Assembly (NCBI GenBank): GCA_910586125.1
Contig: CAJUHP010000046.1
Location: 1-7,408 of the forward strand
Origin: an uncultured Lachnospiraceae bacterium
Lineage (GTDB): Bacteria > Bacillota > Clostridia > Lachnospirales > Lachnospiraceae
Direction: 5' to 3'
DNA length: 7,408 nucleotides
Shown: positions 6,827-7,408 of the stretch, piece by piece
Position numbering within the stretch: the first letter of the stretch is position 1
Layout of the letters: every line of letters starts with the position of its first letter
The notes under the pieces: model-generated
What the model saw: only the letters and a program-made list of their open reading frames with translations
Told to the model about the DNA's origin: nothing
The model's database searches: none
Program-made: the position numbers and the translations under genes

Positions 6827-6891
6827 TTAAAATTTCAGGCGTTCCAGCAAATCCATATATTTCTGCCGCTTGGCCTCCAGGATGTTCTCAT
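6827..6891 (-). pseudogene. Short broken reading frame behind a ribosome site
   Basis: AAGGAG stands seven bases before an ATG at 6891, but that frame gives only 18 unlikely residues (MRTSWRPSGRNIW...). The neighbouring frame reads ENILEAKRQKYMDLLERLKF and then stops, which looks like genuine helical coding sequence. One missing G after the ATG would give MENILEAKRQKYM. This suggests the start of a lost gene with a one-base deletion and a truncated end. It is too short to assign to a family, and it may be chance. Confidence 0.35.
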
Positions 6892-6904
6892 TTTCTTTCT
6901 CCTT

Positions 6905-6933
6905 ATTTTATCGTAGTTGTGACAGAATGTCAA
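6905..6933 (-). promoter_or_regulatory. Strong promoter with a dyad over the -35 box
   Basis: On the minus strand TTGACA (6933-6928, consensus) and TAAAAT (6910-6905) are 17 bases apart. A dyad, TGACA-ttc-TGTCA (6932-6920), overlaps the -35 box and the start of the spacer, where a repressor could block polymerase. The predicted transcript starts near 6898 and would reach copy C about 220 bases on. The AAGGAG at 6904-6899 lies between -10 and start, so it would not be on this transcript. Confidence 0.68.
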
Positions 6934-7099
6934 CAATTTTTTCGGAGTTTGGAGACTAAACCACTAATGCGCTTGGGGAGGCGCCGCAATAATATTGTAA
7001 TAAATACAAGGTATTATAAAGGCGGCAAATATGGGATACAGAAAAGCCGAAAGCTTTTACTTAATTATTCGTTTAAATATGCAAGTGATTTCCAGTATC

Positions 7100-7142
7100 T
7101 GTAAAAGGAACAGTCACATCTATATTTTTAAAATGTGACTGT
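7100..7142 (-). terminator. Hairpin terminator after the upstream gene
   Basis: On the minus strand ACAGTCACAT (7142-7133) pairs perfectly with ATGTGACTGT (7119-7110), ten base pairs with a 13-base AT-rich loop, followed by TCCTTTTAC. It begins about 15 bases past the stop of the upstream gene, so it likely ends that transcript. Termination here would be unusual in the middle of a phage tail operon, where genes are normally cotranscribed. Confidence 0.75.
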
Positions 7143-7157
7143 GTTTAGAAAAAATTT

Positions 7158-7408
7158 TTAATAACTGTGATATACAAAGTCCCGGTTAATTTTATCCAGA
7201 GTATCCTCAATACATTTTTGGGCAATTTTTCCAACCTGCCGGTTAAAATGATTGGTATCGTTTACATCCCCGTTTATAGTAAGTAGGCTGTCGTAGTGTA
7301 GATTGATACCAGGCTGTGTAATTTTGGTGAGTTCCTGCGTATAGCGCAGGCCAACCACATCGGAGGTCGGCTGCGGGGTGGCTAAGGCGGCGTTGGCTTC
7401 CCGGTATC
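7158..7408 (-). CDS. C-terminal end of a probable second tape measure protein (5' part outside window)
   Basis: The frame enters from the right edge and ends at TAA 7160-7158, giving 82 visible residues. There is no start in view: a GTG at 7358 lies inside the continuous frame and has no ribosome site. The end contains GINLHYDSLLTINGDVND and then a helical tail, VGKIAQKCIEDTLDKINRDF. This layout, a short beta segment HYDSLLxxNGxVxx followed by a ~30-residue amphipathic helix ending the protein, is what I recall from the C-termini of Clostridia tape measure proteins; the assignment is by recollection and cannot be tested here. It has the same orientation as the tape measure gene at 4279. If correct, the zinc-ribbon array lies between two tape measure genes. 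Alternative: another tail or baseplate protein with a similar end. Confidence 0.55.
   Translation of the reverse strand, partial: YREANAALATPQPTSDVVGLRYTQELTKITQPGINLHYDSLLTINGDVNDTNHFNRQVGKIAQKCIEDTLDKINRDFVYHSY

Larger units (their letters stand above)
6713..7099. other. Gene-free interval between the array and the upstream gene
   Basis: No intact gene is visible on either strand. It contains the promoter at 6905-6933, the broken frame at 6827-6891 and an imperfect inverted repeat, ACTCTGA at 6770-6776 with TCAGAGT at 6796-6802. A 97-codon plus-strand frame at 6811-7104 has no ribosome site and a composition unlike a protein. The stretch from about 6940 to 7099 shows nothing I can name. 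Confidence 0.6.

Noticed and set aside
6811..7104. Plus-strand 97-codon frame in the gene-free interval
   Set aside because: No ribosome site, crosses the minus-strand promoter and broken frame, and its translation shows no domain-like pattern.

Overview
The window reads as a piece of a prophage, or a phage genome, from a low-to-mid GC Firmicute, probably a gut Clostridium-type bacterium. The evidence is the strong AGGAGG-type ribosome binding sites, the AT-rich intergenic DNA with TTGAAA/TATAAT promoters, and a very long TP901-type tail tape measure protein. All credible genes lie on the minus strand, so transcription runs from high to low coordinates.

Layout in the direction of transcription. 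(1) 7408-7158: the last 82 codons of a gene entering from outside the window. Its end looks like the C-terminus of a tape measure protein, and a stem-loop terminator follows (7100-7142). (2) 7099-6713: no intact gene. It holds a strong promoter with a dyad over its -35 box and a short decayed reading frame. (3) 6712-4307: a tandem array with a repeat unit of about 0.9 kb. It carries three copies (C, B, A) of a gene for a small protein of 162-163 residues with a zinc ribbon at each end. Each copy is followed by a hairpin terminator, and B and A each have their own extended -10 promoter. After the terminators of C and B lies a roughly 90-bp decayed fragment of the tape measure gene's 5' region, followed by AT-rich DNA. 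(4) 4279-1: the 5' 1426 codons of a tape measure gene, open throughout and running off the left edge. It starts behind a perfect AGGAGG about 20 bases past the terminator of copy A.

Interpretation: the locus looks like repeated [zinc-ribbon gene - terminator - tape measure gene] cassettes in which at least two tape measure copies have been deleted down to remnants. One intact tape measure gene lies downstream and a second appears to end upstream. Copies A and C are identical over about 440 bp while B differs, which points to recent gene conversion. The role of the zinc-ribbon protein is unknown; position links it to the tail module. The usual siphophage tail assembly chaperone genes, expected just before a tape measure gene, are not seen here.
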